This document shows positions 35,252 to 44,096 of a stretch of DNA of 45,675 nt, piece by piece (position 1 is the stretch's first letter; each line of letters opens with the position of its first letter). Under the pieces are notes generated by a model. It saw nothing but the letters and a program-made list of their open reading frames with translations. It was not told the DNA's origin and did no database searches. The DNA lies in NCBI GenBank assembly GCA_017624155.1, contig JAGANS010000069.1, positions 1 through 45,675 on the forward strand, in the 5' to 3' direction. Origin of the DNA: Muribaculaceae bacterium (lineage in GTDB: Bacteria; Bacteroidota; Bacteroidia; Bacteroidales; Muribaculaceae). Position numbers and translations under genes: made by a program.

Positions 35252-36585
35252 TTCTTTTTCTTGGCTACCGGGGTTACTGATATGAGTTCGAGTCTGCGGC
35301 TCCAGGCGGGATAGAAGAGGTTGCCGTGCAGGCACTCAACCTCGCCCATCTGGGCGTCGACGGTTTCGGAGCGCACATATTGCTTGCGGGGGAAGAATTC
35401 CTTGCATACGCCCTTGTTGGCGGCAAAACGGTGGGCATCCATGCCGTGGGAGTAGAAGCCTCGGATGTCGGGGTCATCCGAGCCGGTGTAGCGGCCGAAT
35501 GACACGTCGACGGGCACCCAGCCCACGCCTTCAAAATATACCTCGGCCCAGTCGTGGAGATTCTTCTCGCCGGGATGGAGCATCCAGCCGCTCTCCCAGC
35601 GGGCCGGAACGCCGAGACTGCGCATCAGCGATATGTAGAGGAGCGATACCTGGCCGCAGTCGCCGTGACCCTGCTCCACCACATACTGTGGTATGCAGGG
35701 GATGGTGCTGTATTCGCGTGCGCCGGCCCAGGGGTAGTGGCGGATGATGTAGTCGTAGACGAGTTCGCTCTGGCGGAATGGATTTGTCTCATCGCCGACG
35801 ATGGCGTGGGCCAGCGAGTCGAGGCGTATGATATGCGGTGCCTCCATGGCGGTATATTCCTTGTAGAGTTTGCTCTTCTTGTTATAGGGCTTCATTTTGG
35901 AGAGAATCTCGTCGGCGGGGAAGTATTCGCCCTCGGTGACAAATTCGGCCACGTATTCAAAGTGGGCGGTGTCGCCGGGCTGCGGTGCCAGGCCGTGGAA
36001 GCAGATGGTATTGTGGTCGGATTTGCCGTCGCTCATCACATACTGGGCGGGTGACGCACTGAGCAGTTTGAAGCTGTGCTGACGCTGGGTAGCCATAGGC
36101 ACGGGCATCCACACGCTCAGCAACTCGCCGTCGATGGCGCTGTTGTAGGGCACATCGACTGAGAAACGGTACACTACCTTGTGGGCCGCGCCCAGAGGAT
36201 TCTTGCCTTCGCGCTGGCGCACTACCGAGTCGACATAGCTGATGCGGGCGGCCGAGGCCTGCGAGCCGCGATGTTTCCAGCCGCCGTTGGTGGCCGGGTT
36301 GAGAAGCTTCATGTTGCCGGGTGCCTTGCGGAACACGCGCTCGACACCGTCGAATGTGAGTGTCTCGACGTATTTCTTGTCTATGTACTCGCGCAGCTGT
36401 TCGCGGGTGAACGACGGATCCTTGGCCTTGATGAGTTCGTAATACTCATCGACAGTGTAGGGGAAGTCGGCGCGTGTGCGCTGCATTATTGCCTGCGCCG
36501 AATCGGCTTCGAGCCATCGCGGCGCCGAGGCCGGGGCCGACAGGGCGCCCAGTGCGAGGGCGATTGTCAATAGTTGTTTCAGCAT
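35248..36585 (-). CDS. Secreted transglutaminase-like cysteine protease
   Basis: Periplasmic protein of 445 residues with a transglutaminase-like papain fold (PF01841). A signal peptide (about 1-21) is followed by an N-terminal domain (to about 260) and the core: C310 in GHGDCGQVSLLYISLMRSLG, His in NLHDWAEVYFEGVGW and Asp in VPVDVSFG. Bacterial members mostly act as peptidases or amidases rather than cross-linkers. Its place in the operon, with an NlpC/P60 endopeptidase and a dipeptide epimerase, suggests cleavage of murein or other D-amino-acid peptides. Stop overlaps the NlpC/P60 start; 21 bases separate it from the CBM9-like gene upstream. Confidence 0.85.
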   Translation of the reverse strand: MLKQLLTIALALGALSAPASAPRWLEADSAQAIMQRTRADFPYTVDEYYELIKAKDPSFTREQLREYIDKKYVETLTFDGVERVFRKAPGNMKLLNPATNGGWKHRGSQASAARISYVDSVVRQREGKNPLGAAHKVVYRFSVDVPYNSAIDGELLSVWMPVPMATQRQHSFKLLSASPAQYVMSDGKSDHNTICFHGLAPQPGDTAHFEYVAEFVTEGEYFPADEILSKMKPYNKKSKLYKEYTAMEAPHIIRLDSLAHAIVGDETNPFRQSELVYDYIIRHYPWAGAREYSTIPCIPQYVVEQGHGDCGQVSLLYISLMRSLGVPARWESGWMLHPGEKNLHDWAEVYFEGVGWVPVDVSFGRYTGSDDPDIRGFYSHGMDAHRFAANKGVCKEFFPRKQYVRSETVDAQMGEVECLHGNLFYPAWSRRLELISVTPVAKKKK

Positions 36586-36606
36586 GGGGTATAGGGTGTT
36601 ATGGAT

Positions 36607-37269
36607 TTAAGGTCGGGCAAAGTAAATGTCGCCGAAGAAGTCGGGACGGTGGAAGTCGGGCTTGTCGGTGAGGATGGGATTCCACGACAGGTAGTGGGGC
36701 TCGGATGTGGCTGAGGCGCACTTGTAGAAGTTGCCGCGGACTTTCTCGGGCATGTTGTCGGCATCGAGTCCCATCAGCGACAGCGGAATGGCAACGAGGA
36801 GATTCCAGGTGAACAGTCCCTCGAGCTCGCGGAACGGTCGTGTGCCGCACGAGGCATAGCGGCGTATGGATGCGAGTTGGTCTGCATCGAGCCTTGTGGG
36901 CTGCGGACGCACCATGCGGTGCGATGCGTTGATGGCGCCGATGCAGTTGAACTCGAAGTTCCAATATTCGCCTCCGGGAACGGGTTCCACAAAAAATTCC
37001 ACACACGAGTCCTCGCTCACGGGCGACTGGTTGGCGGTGTTTTCGGCGCGCAGGTAGTTGCAGCGCACCAGAAAGTCGATATAAAGGTATTCCCTTGAGT
37101 AAGCCGTGGCAAACGAGGCCATGGGGCGGTAGGACGATACCTCGGGCCAGTCGACATACGAGATTTCGCCTCGGGCGCCTTTGTCATCGAGCAGGGCGAT
37201 GATGGCGTCGGTTTCAGTGATGTCGTCGAGTGCGTCAATGCGCGGTATTACAAGAGGTGCGGGTTTCAT
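36607..37269 (-). CDS. CBM9-like sugar-binding protein
   Basis: A 220-residue protein of the carbohydrate-binding family 9-like type: ASFATAYSREYLYIDFLVRC, SCVEFFVEPVPGGEYWNFEFNCIGAINAS, and a late FTWNLLVAIPLSLMG. The fold is a beta-sandwich that binds reducing sugars in enzymes such as xylanases. No signal peptide is seen from the ATG at 37269 (MKPAPLVIPRID), so it may stay in the cytoplasm. The frame continues upstream, but that would overlap the exporter gene. Second gene of the operon, 7 bases after the LysE-type gene. Its role beside peptide-cleaving enzymes is unknown; binding of amino sugars or anhydro-muropeptides is a guess. Confidence 0.75.
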   Translation of the reverse strand: MKPAPLVIPRIDALDDITETDAIIALLDDKGARGEISYVDWPEVSSYRPMASFATAYSREYLYIDFLVRCNYLRAENTANQSPVSEDSCVEFFVEPVPGGEYWNFEFNCIGAINASHRMVRPQPTRLDADQLASIRRYASCGTRPFRELEGLFTWNLLVAIPLSLMGLDADNMPEKVRGNFYKCASATSEPHYLSWNPILTDKPDFHRPDFFGDIYFARP

Positions 37270-37276
37270 GATCGGT

Positions 37277-37918
37277 TTAAAGGATGTCTTTGATAGCCAT
37301 GGTGATGCCAAATGCGGCCATGACAAAAAGTATTACAGATATTATACGGTTGACGAGCCACAGCGAGCGTACATTGACGCGCCGGCGCAGTCTGTTGACA
37401 AGCCATGTGACGCCATACCACCACATCAGCGCGCCGCTGAGGATGCATACATATACAAATATATAGTGGTGCACCCCGAAGTCGGGCAGGATGATGCAGA
37501 ACCGGGCGAAAAGGCCTACGATAAAGAACAGAATCAGCGGATTAGAGAATGTGAACAGGAATCCGGTGACAAAGTCGGTCCAGTAGTTGGTCGGAGGCGA
37601 GGTCTCGACACTCTTGAGTGAGCGGGTGGGGTTTTTCCTGAAAAGATAAGCGGCGAAGATGGCGAGCAACACACCGCCGCCAAGCTGGAGCCACAGTTGC
37701 TGCTTCTCTATGAAGTCGGTGACAAAGCTGAGACCGAAGCCGGCAAGGAGGCAATATATGAGGTCGCTGAGGGCAGCGCCGATGCCTGTGAACATAGCCG
37801 GCCAGCGGCCCTTGCTGAGGGTGCGCTGGATGATGAGCATGCCTATTGGCCCCATCGGCGCCGATATCAGCGCCCCGATGGCCACGCCGCGGGGTAATAT
37901 GTAAAGCAGTTGCTCCAT
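37277..37918 (-). CDS. LysE-family amino acid exporter
   Basis: Inner-membrane exporter of the LysE/RhtB family (PF01810), 213 residues with about six helices. Typical features: IGALISAPMGPIGMLIIQRTLSKGRWPAMFTG at the N-terminus (APxGP motif), a long central loop, and FLFTFSNPLILFFIVGLFA in the second half. It is the first gene of a five-gene operon; the ATG at 37918 lies only 10 bases after the -7 box, so the message is nearly leaderless. In this context it may release surplus diamino acid or other amino acids from murein breakdown; that is inference. Confidence 0.87.
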   Translation of the reverse strand: MEQLLYILPRGVAIGALISAPMGPIGMLIIQRTLSKGRWPAMFTGIGAALSDLIYCLLAGFGLSFVTDFIEKQQLWLQLGGGVLLAIFAAYLFRKNPTRSLKSVETSPPTNYWTDFVTGFLFTFSNPLILFFIVGLFARFCIILPDFGVHHYIFVYVCILSGALMWWYGVTWLVNRLRRRVNVRSLWLVNRIISVILFVMAAFGITMAIKDIL

Positions 37919-37928
37919 TTTCAACAAG

Positions 37929-37960
37929 CAAATTTAGCAAATAAGCCCGAGAGGTGCAAA
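37929..37960 (-). promoter_or_regulatory. Promoter of the murein-peptide operon
   Basis: Minus strand: -33 TTTG (37957-37960), 20 bases, -7 TAAATTTG (37929-37936), a perfect Bacteroidota promoter, driving the exporter gene and the four genes behind it. Confidence 0.88.
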
Positions 37961-38041
37961 TTTTTATAGCTGTAGCCGGTCTTAAAATATATGAAAAGTC
38001 TGTAGCCTGATATATTGACTCCAAGTCGTCATCAAATAAAA

Positions 38042-38091
38042 ATCCCTCAATGAGGGATGAATTTCGCAATTTTCATCCCTCATTGAGGGAT
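38042..38091 (+). promoter_or_regulatory. Twin 17-bp palindromes, candidate operator of the AAA ATPase gene
   Basis: ATCCCTCAATGAGGGAT (38042-38058) and ATCCCTCATTGAGGGAT (38075-38091) are each perfect palindromes about one central base, with centres 33 bp apart (three helical turns). Together they also form a larger inverted repeat. The second ends seven bases before the -7 box, so a bound protein would cover the promoter. Confidence 0.75.
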
Positions 38092-38097
38092 TTTTTA

Positions 38098-38105
38098 TAT
38101 CTTTG
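38098..38105 (+). promoter_or_regulatory. -7 promoter box of the AAA ATPase gene
   Basis: TATCTTTG matches TAnnTTTG, 17 bases before the ATG at 38123. Confidence 0.7.
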
Positions 38106-38122
38106 TGGAAATATTATTTGAA

Positions 38123-39298
38123 ATGACAGATTACTCACTAATATCCTTCATGGAGGAACGCCTGCGCGACACTCCAACGCGGTTTCGCCGTTATATGTAT
38201 GACTGTATTGACTGGAATCAGCGAATGATAGGGCTGACGGGTCCGCGCGGAGTAGGCAAGTCGACTATGATGCTCCAATATATGCTGTCGCAGCCATCGC
38301 GCGACGGTATGCTGTATGTGACGGCCGATCACATGTATTTTACCAACCATAGTCTGGTAGGCCTTGCCGATGACTTTGTGAAGGAGGGCGGAACATGGCT
38401 GTGCATTGACGAGGTACACAGATATTCCGGATGGTCACGGGAGCTCAAACAGATATATGACGGACATCCGCGGCTCAAGGTGGTGTTTACCGGATCGTCG
38501 GTGCTCGATATCAACAAGGGAGAAGCGGATCTCAGCCGCCGTGCGCTAATGTATCACATGCAGGGTATGTCGTTTCGGGAATATCTTGCTATGAACCGTG
38601 GGATAGAGACAAGAACTTACACCCTTGACGAAATACTTGCTGGAAAAGTAAGAATTGAAGGACTTGAACATCCCCTGCCGGTTTTTCGTGAATATCTCAG
38701 CAACGGTTATTATCCGTTTGCTGTTGAGGGAGAATTTGAGCGGCGCATGATGCAGATCATAACTCTTACAGTTGAGAACGATATAGCGATGTTTGCCGAT
38801 ATGAAAGCTGCTACAGCGCGCAAGATAAAGCAACTGCTGGCTGTGATCTCAGAGTCGGCTCCATACAAACCGAGTGCCGAAAGCCTTGCAACGGAAATCG
38901 GAGTGAGCAAGAACAGCATACCCGACTATCTTGCATGGCTTGAGAAAGCCGGTATGATAGGGCAGTTGCGTGATGATACCAAGGGCATGCGTGGTCTCGG
39001 CAAAGTAGAGAAAGTATATATCGACAATCCGTCGTTATTGTCGGTGCTTGGAGGCGGTCACCCAAATGTTGGTAACCTGCGTGAGACCTTCTTCTATAAT
39101 CAGATGCGTGTCAACAACTGTGTTTCCGCATCGAAAATAGCGGATTTTCGCATAGGTAATCATATTTTTGAGATCGGTGGTCGTGGCAAGGGACAGAAAC
39201 AGCTTGAAGGCTCGCCTGAAGGTATAGTTGTAAAGGACGATATCGAACTGGCGTATGGAAATATAGTACCGTTGTATCATTTCGGTTTCAATTATTGA
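38123..39298 (+). CDS. AAA ATPase with C-terminal DUF4143 domain
   Basis: ATP-binding protein of the AAA_14/DUF4143 type, abundant in Bacteroidota but of unsettled function. The ATG at 38123 gives 391 residues. Motifs: Walker A GPRGVGKS at 40-47, Walker B TWLCIDE at 91-97, and FTGSS at 122-126 as sensor. A winged-helix-like segment (about 250-285: SAESLATEIGVSKNSIPDYL) could bind DNA. The C-terminal DUF4143 region (about 310-391) has ADFRIGNHIFEIGG, which recalls the D...ExK pattern of PD-(D/E)xK nucleases, though the usual Lys reads Arg. It is a lone gene, with lower GC than its neighbours and a palindromic operator. Confidence 0.85.
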   Translation: MTDYSLISFMEERLRDTPTRFRRYMYDCIDWNQRMIGLTGPRGVGKSTMMLQYMLSQPSRDGMLYVTADHMYFTNHSLVGLADDFVKEGGTWLCIDEVHRYSGWSRELKQIYDGHPRLKVVFTGSSVLDINKGEADLSRRALMYHMQGMSFREYLAMNRGIETRTYTLDEILAGKVRIEGLEHPLPVFREYLSNGYYPFAVEGEFERRMMQIITLTVENDIAMFADMKAATARKIKQLLAVISESAPYKPSAESLATEIGVSKNSIPDYLAWLEKAGMIGQLRDDTKGMRGLGKVEKVYIDNPSLLSVLGGGHPNVGNLRETFFYNQMRVNNCVSASKIADFRIGNHIFEIGGRGKGQKQLEGSPEGIVVKDDIELAYGNIVPLYHFGFNY

Positions 39299-39319
39299 CA
39301 ATATTTTGCAAAGCGGAAG

Positions 39320-39350
39320 TTGCCTGAAATGGCGATTTTTCGTAACTTTG
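39320..39350 (+). promoter_or_regulatory. uvrA promoter
   Basis: TTG (39320-39322), 20 bases, -7 TAACTTTG (39343-39350); start codon 26 bases downstream. No LexA-like site was recognised. Confidence 0.8.
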
Positions 39351-39376
39351 TAAGTTAAAAGGATTGTCAATTAGTA

Positions 39377-42160
39377 ATGTCTGAAAAAAATATATCTATA
39401 AAGGGCGCCAGGGTCAATAATCTGAAAAACATAGATCTTGAGTTGCCCCGTGGAAAGTTTATTGTCATCACCGGTCTGTCAGGTTCCGGTAAGTCGTCGC
39501 TCGCCTTCGACACGCTGTATGCCGAGGGGCGCCGCCGCTATGTGGAAAGCCTCTCGGCATACGCGCGACAATTCCTCGGCAAGATGACCAAGCCCGAGTG
39601 CGATTTCATACGCGGGTTGCCGCCTGCTGTGGCTATCGAGCAGAAAGTCAATACCCGCAATCCGCGTTCGACAGTAGGCACATCGACCGAAATTTACGAC
39701 TACCTGCGACTTCTTTTCGCCCGTGTGGGCAAGACCATATCGCCGGTATCTGGCACCGAGGTGAAGAAACATACCATCGAAGATGTTGTGGCCGCCGCTC
39801 AGGCCCGCGGGGTAGGGACACGTGTGGCTGTCGTGGCCCCGGTCGAGGTTCCCGAAGGGCGCGACATGGCCACTCAGCTCGACATATTGCAGAAGGAGGG
39901 CTTCTCGCGTGTGGTTGTCGACAACAGTTTTGTAGGCATCGACGAGGCATTGCAGGATACCGGCCTGCTGAAGCAGCGCACGGTGGACCTGCTCATCGAC
40001 CGACTGGCTGTGTCGGACAGCCGCGACGAGACATCGCGCCTTGCCGAGAGTGCCGAGACAGCATTCTTCGAGGGTTCCGACAAGTGCTCGCTGTTGGTGT
40101 TCGGCGACTCGGGCGTGGAGCGGCTCGACTTTTCCAAGCGATTCGAGGCCGACGGAATGGTATTCCCCGAGCCGACCGACCAGATGTTCAACTTCAACAA
40201 CCCTTATGGCGCGTGCCCCACGTGCGAGGGATTCGGCATGGCGCTCGGCATCGACGAAGGCCTGGTGGTGCCCGACCCGACGCTGTCGGTATACGACGAT
40301 GCCGTGGCGCCGTGGCGCGGTCCGGCCATGAGCGAGTGGAAGCGCGAGTTCATACGGCATGCCGCTGAGGTCGACTTCCCTATCCACAAGGCTTATTACA
40401 AACTCAGCGACAAGCAGAAAGAACTGTTGTGGCGGGGGTTCGGCGGATGGATAGGCATCGACGGCTTCTTCGGATGGATGGAGTCGCAGCGCCACAAGGT
40501 GCAGTATCGTGTGATGTATGCCCGCTATCGCGCCAAGACGATATGTCCTGCGTGTCACGGCTCGCGCCTGCGCCCCGAGGCGCTGAATGTCAAGGTGGCC
40601 AACGTCACCATTGCCGAACTTGTGAAAATGCCCGTAAAGCGGCTGCGCGAGTGGTTCGACCGGCTCGAATTTACCGATAACGACGCCCGCATCGCTGCCC
40701 GTCTGCTTGTCGAAATCAAGAACCGTCTGTCATATCTCGACGAGGTAGGGCTCGGCTATCTTACCCTCGACCGCCTCAGCAACTCGCTGTCGGGCGGCGA
40801 GAGCCAGCGTATCAACCTGGCCACATCGCTGGGGTCGAGCCTTGTAGGTTCGCTCTATATCCTCGACGAGCCTTCGATCGGCCTTCATCCACGCGACACC
40901 GACCGCCTGATCGGCGTGTTGCGCAAGCTTCAGGGCCTCGGCAATACCGTGGTGGTTGTCGAGCACGACGAGGAGATAATGCGCGCCGCCGACATGCTGG
41001 TGGATGTCGGTCCCGACGCCGGCCGCCTCGGCGGCGAGATAGTGTTCAGCGGACCGCTCTCGGCCCTTCCCGATGCCGGGCGGTCGTATACGGCCAAGTA
41101 TCTGACCGGCAAGATGAAAATCGCTGTGCCGGCCCATCGCCGCAAGTGGCGCGACTATGTGGAGATAACCCATGCCACCGAGAACAATCTTAAGGACGTG
41201 AGTGTAAAGTTTCCTTTGGGAATCCTTACTGTGGTGACCGGTGTGAGCGGCTCGGGCAAGTCGACACTTGTGGGCAATATACTGTATCGCTCGCTTGGCC
41301 GCAAGCTCGGGGTAGAGCAGGCCGCGCCCGGGCGCTTCGGCGAATTGCGCGGCGACGTGCAGCGCCTCGGCGACGTGGTTTTTGTCGATCAGAACCCCAT
41401 CGGCAAATCGTCGCGATCCAACCCTGCCACTTATCTCAAGGCATATGACGAGATCCGCGAACTCTTCGCTTCTCAGCAGTCGGCACGCCAGATGGGCTTT
41501 ACGCCTGCCTATTTCTCGTTCAATACCGATGGCGGCCGCTGCGAGGAGTGTAAGGGCGACGGCTTTATAACCATACCGATGCAGTTTCTCGCCGATGTTA
41601 CCGTCACATGCGAGGTGTGCGGCGGTCAGCGTTTCAAGAAAGAGATTCTCGAGGTCCGGTACCGCGACCGCAATATCAACGATGTGCTCGACATGACCGT
41701 CGACCAGGCGATCGAATTCTTCGGCGAGAGCGACGGCTCATGCGAGCGCCGCATAGTGCGCCGCCTGCAGCCGCTACATGATGTAGGCCTCGGCTATATC
41801 AGACTGGGACAGTCGTCATCGACCCTCTCGGGCGGCGAGAACCAGCGCGTGAAACTGGCCTCGTTCCTTGCCGACGACCGCGCCAAGCCCACGATGTTCA
41901 TATTCGACGAACCCACCACCGGGCTTCACTTCCACGACATCAATGTGCTGATGGCGTCGTTCGACCGCCTTATCGCCAAGGGCCATACGCTTGTGATTAT
42001 CGAGCACAACCTTGATGTGATCAAGTGTGCCGACCATATCATCGACCTCGGCCCGGACGGCGGCGAGGCAGGCGGCACGATCGTTGCCGAAGGCACACCC
42101 GAGCAGATAGCCGCCTGCCCCGCGAGCATCACCGGCCGATACCTGAAAGGCAGTCTATAA
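39377..42160 (+). CDS. uvrA: Excinuclease ABC subunit A
   Basis: DNA-damage-recognition ATPase of nucleotide excision repair; a UvrA dimer loads UvrB at lesions. The 927-residue protein has both ABC modules: Walker [10 protein letters not shown] near the N-terminus and GVSGSGKST near 620, signatures [12 protein letters not shown] and [12 protein letters not shown], and Walker B motifs [12 protein letters not shown] and [12 protein letters not shown]. Zinc-binding CPTC/CPAC and CEEC/CEVC pairs are present. Start [19 protein letters not shown] is typical. Its last six bases overlap the end of the convergent serpin gene. Confidence 0.98.
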   Translation: MSEKNISIKGARVNNLKNIDLELPRGKFIVITGLSGSGKSSLAFDTLYAEGRRRYVESLSAYARQFLGKMTKPECDFIRGLPPAVAIEQKVNTRNPRSTVGTSTEIYDYLRLLFARVGKTISPVSGTEVKKHTIEDVVAAAQARGVGTRVAVVAPVEVPEGRDMATQLDILQKEGFSRVVVDNSFVGIDEALQDTGLLKQRTVDLLIDRLAVSDSRDETSRLAESAETAFFEGSDKCSLLVFGDSGVERLDFSKRFEADGMVFPEPTDQMFNFNNPYGACPTCEGFGMALGIDEGLVVPDPTLSVYDDAVAPWRGPAMSEWKREFIRHAAEVDFPIHKAYYKLSDKQKELLWRGFGGWIGIDGFFGWMESQRHKVQYRVMYARYRAKTICPACHGSRLRPEALNVKVANVTIAELVKMPVKRLREWFDRLEFTDNDARIAARLLVEIKNRLSYLDEVGLGYLTLDRLSNSLSGGESQRINLATSLGSSLVGSLYILDEPSIGLHPRDTDRLIGVLRKLQGLGNTVVVVEHDEEIMRAADMLVDVGPDAGRLGGEIVFSGPLSALPDAGRSYTAKYLTGKMKIAVPAHRRKWRDYVEITHATENNLKDVSVKFPLGILTVVTGVSGSGKSTLVGNILYRSLGRKLGVEQAAPGRFGELRGDVQRLGDVVFVDQNPIGKSSRSNPATYLKAYDEIRELFASQQSARQMGFTPAYFSFNTDGGRCEECKGDGFITIPMQFLADVTVTCEVCGGQRFKKEILEVRYRDRNINDVLDMTVDQAIEFFGESDGSCERRIVRRLQPLHDVGLGYIRLGQSSSTLSGGENQRVKLASFLADDRAKPTMFIFDEPTTGLHFHDINVLMASFDRLIAKGHTLVIIEHNLDVIKCADHIIDLGPDGGEAGGTIVAEGTPEQIAACPASITGRYLKGSL

Positions 42161-43408
42161 ATTACAGATACGGCCGGCCATAAGTATCGTTCCCGATTTA
42201 CGGTTGAAGAGGAAATAAAGGAACGGGCGGTCGAGCGTGAATACCACCTCGTCCGATTTATCGGGCATCGCCGTGTCGACTACACCTATTACTGTGGCGG
42301 CGGCAGCAGTTACACCTTCTTCTTCTACTTTAAGGATTGCCTTTTGCTTTGTCTTAAGGTAGAGGTGGTCGTCGATACGCACATCCCCCATTTTGTCAAG
42401 TTTGCTGTTATAGCCGGATAGTCCGATCGAATTGAGCCAGGGACTGAGGTCCGCATCCGAATTTATCTGAAATTTTGGCAGACTGAGATCCACAGAGTGT
42501 GCCCGTGCATTATTGACAATTCCTTTCCATTCATCGCAGGATATTGTTGCCGACAGATCCTTTATGTCTGTATTCCCTTCAGGTAATATAAACGCTATTG
42601 CCGCATCGCCTTCCAGAGTCTTGATTACGGCGCTTAGCCTCTCTTGTTTCACATATTGATATGTATTGTAACTGTGCATCATATCAATCTCCGAATCTGA
42701 TTCGGTACCGTGGAAAGTAGCCTTTGCTGTTTTGTCTTTTTTGAAGGAGTCGTTCCATTTACCTTTGAAATACAAGGCGTTGATCAGAAATACGATACTT
42801 CGGTCATCAGTGCGTTGGATCATTTCGCTGATATATCCATGCGTCTTGTTGTGTATCCACGCATTCATCTTTCCGGCCACAGACTTGTCGGTGAAGTCCA
42901 CGCCGTTAACTTCGGCATAGAACGTCCGGTTGATATTTCGCACGTAGCTGTCCGTAACTTTGCATCTGCTGCTTGAATACCATATCGAGTTGGCAAGTTC
43001 GACGTTTTTACGGCCGGCCATATATCTCATTATCTTGTTGCAGGCATTGTTCAGATCCGCTATATCCGGTGCGTTGAGCACTTTCAGAGTAGCGCTTGTG
43101 ATAGCGTCATCGCCCGAATTTGCAAGCATGGCCAGTGCGAGAGATGCACTCAAAGGCGATACGGAATAATTTTCATGATTATCCTGCATCGAGGCGCTGA
43201 AAAACGCATCATAATGTATAGCCGCGGCATTGAAAAAATCAATGCCAAATTTATTAAGGCCATCGTTGGCGTCAGCTTCGGTCCCCGACAGCGATAAGTC
43301 AGCAGTCGGCTGTATAGGATTCGGATCGTCCCACTTGCTGTTTGATTCGCTTGAACACCCGGCCAAGAGTAGCGCCGATGCGAAGATTAATGGAAGTTTG
43401 ATTTTCAT
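42155..43408 (-). CDS. Serpin (serine protease inhibitor) lipoprotein
   Basis: Surface or periplasmic serpin of 417 residues, lipid-anchored through C18 (LLLAGC). The fold is complete: ENYSVSPLSASLALAMLANS, FLINALYFKGKW and the C-terminal DRPFLYFLFNRKSGTILMAGR. The reactive-loop hinge VEEEGVTAAAATVIGV (about 361-376) has the small-residue run found in inhibitory serpins, so it should trap a protease. Counting 14 residues on from the hinge Gly puts the P1-P1' bond at about T379-A380, suggesting an elastase- or subtilisin-like target. It has its own promoter. Confidence 0.92.
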   Translation of the reverse strand: MKIKLPLIFASALLLAGCSSESNSKWDDPNPIQPTADLSLSGTEADANDGLNKFGIDFFNAAAIHYDAFFSASMQDNHENYSVSPLSASLALAMLANSGDDAITSATLKVLNAPDIADLNNACNKIMRYMAGRKNVELANSIWYSSSRCKVTDSYVRNINRTFYAEVNGVDFTDKSVAGKMNAWIHNKTHGYISEMIQRTDDRSIVFLINALYFKGKWNDSFKKDKTAKATFHGTESDSEIDMMHSYNTYQYVKQERLSAVIKTLEGDAAIAFILPEGNTDIKDLSATISCDEWKGIVNNARAHSVDLSLPKFQINSDADLSPWLNSIGLSGYNSKLDKMGDVRIDDHLYLKTKQKAILKVEEEGVTAAAATVIGVVDTAMPDKSDEVVFTLDRPFLYFLFNRKSGTILMAGRICNL

Positions 43409-43487
43409 GGGATATACTTTATGTTTATAATATGGGATTTTGAGGCTAATATGTCGATTATTGGACGTGATGAAATACTAACGGCCG

Positions 43488-43519
43488 CAAATTTAAAACA
43501 AATATTCAAGAAATGCAAA
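43488..43519 (-). promoter_or_regulatory. Serpin promoter
   Basis: Minus strand: -33 TTTG (43516-43519), 20 bases, -7 TAAATTTG (43488-43495). The leader is about 75 bases. Confidence 0.8.
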
Positions 43520-43574
43520 TTGCTGGCAATTTTTTAAAAAAACAGTAAAAAATAATCCAAAATGATATATAGAA

Positions 43575-43644
43575 GTCAATAAAACAATCATGCGGCCATA
43601 AGACCGGCGGGTGATGCCGTTTCTTATAGCCGCATGATTGTTTT
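43575..43644 (-). terminator. Long hairpin terminator after the DUF4293 gene
   Basis: A perfect 16-bp stem (43581-43596 with 43629-43644) continues inward with further pairs (CATAAGA/TCTTATA and CCGGC/GCCG). On the minus strand it is preceded by the DUF4293 gene and ends in TTTT. Confidence 0.75.
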
Positions 43645-43662
43645 GGTCTGTTTCTTCCTCTT

Positions 43663-44082
43663 TTATCGCAGGCGGTCGACCGAGCGCAGGAGCTTATGGT
43701 CGTGGCGCATGCCGCGGAGGGCGAGCAGGGCGAAGATCACGGCGAGCACAAGCAGCATCACGCCGCCGAAGAGCACGGGTGTGGCGCCTTCAAAGCCGGC
43801 ATAGATATAGAAAAAGCTTGCCACTATCGACACGCATATCAGTACCATCGACAATATGGTCATCTTCATCTGCATGCGCAGGTTTTTGTACATGAAAATC
43901 GCCAGTATGAGCAGTATGGCTATGAGAAGATTGACAACCAGAAGTACCGGTGCATCCTTGACATAGACTGACCTGATTGTGGCATCCGCCGCCTCGATGT
44001 CGGCGAAAGGTGTGAAGCAGAATATCGCCATAAGCACGGCGGCGATAAACAGCATGACGGTTTGGATTCGTTGGATTTGCAT
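43663..44082 (-). CDS. DUF4293 family membrane protein
   Basis: A 139-residue protein with four predicted membrane helices (about 7-24, 45-63, 72-93, 100-122), opening with MQIQRIQTVMLFIAAVLMA and ending in a basic tail. It matches DUF4293, a Bacteroidota family whose function is not known to me. It follows the TPR gene after 14 bases, so both are probably in one transcript that ends at the long hairpin beyond its stop. Confidence 0.85.
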   Translation of the reverse strand: MQIQRIQTVMLFIAAVLMAIFCFTPFADIEAADATIRSVYVKDAPVLLVVNLLIAILLILAIFMYKNLRMQMKMTILSMVLICVSIVASFFYIYAGFEGATPVLFGGVMLLVLAVIFALLALRGMRHDHKLLRSVDRLR

Positions 44083-44096
44083 ATTGTGGAGTGTTT

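Noticed and set aside
42155-42160. Overlap of uvrA and serpin 3' ends
   Set aside because: A six-base convergent overlap is common and needs no special explanation.
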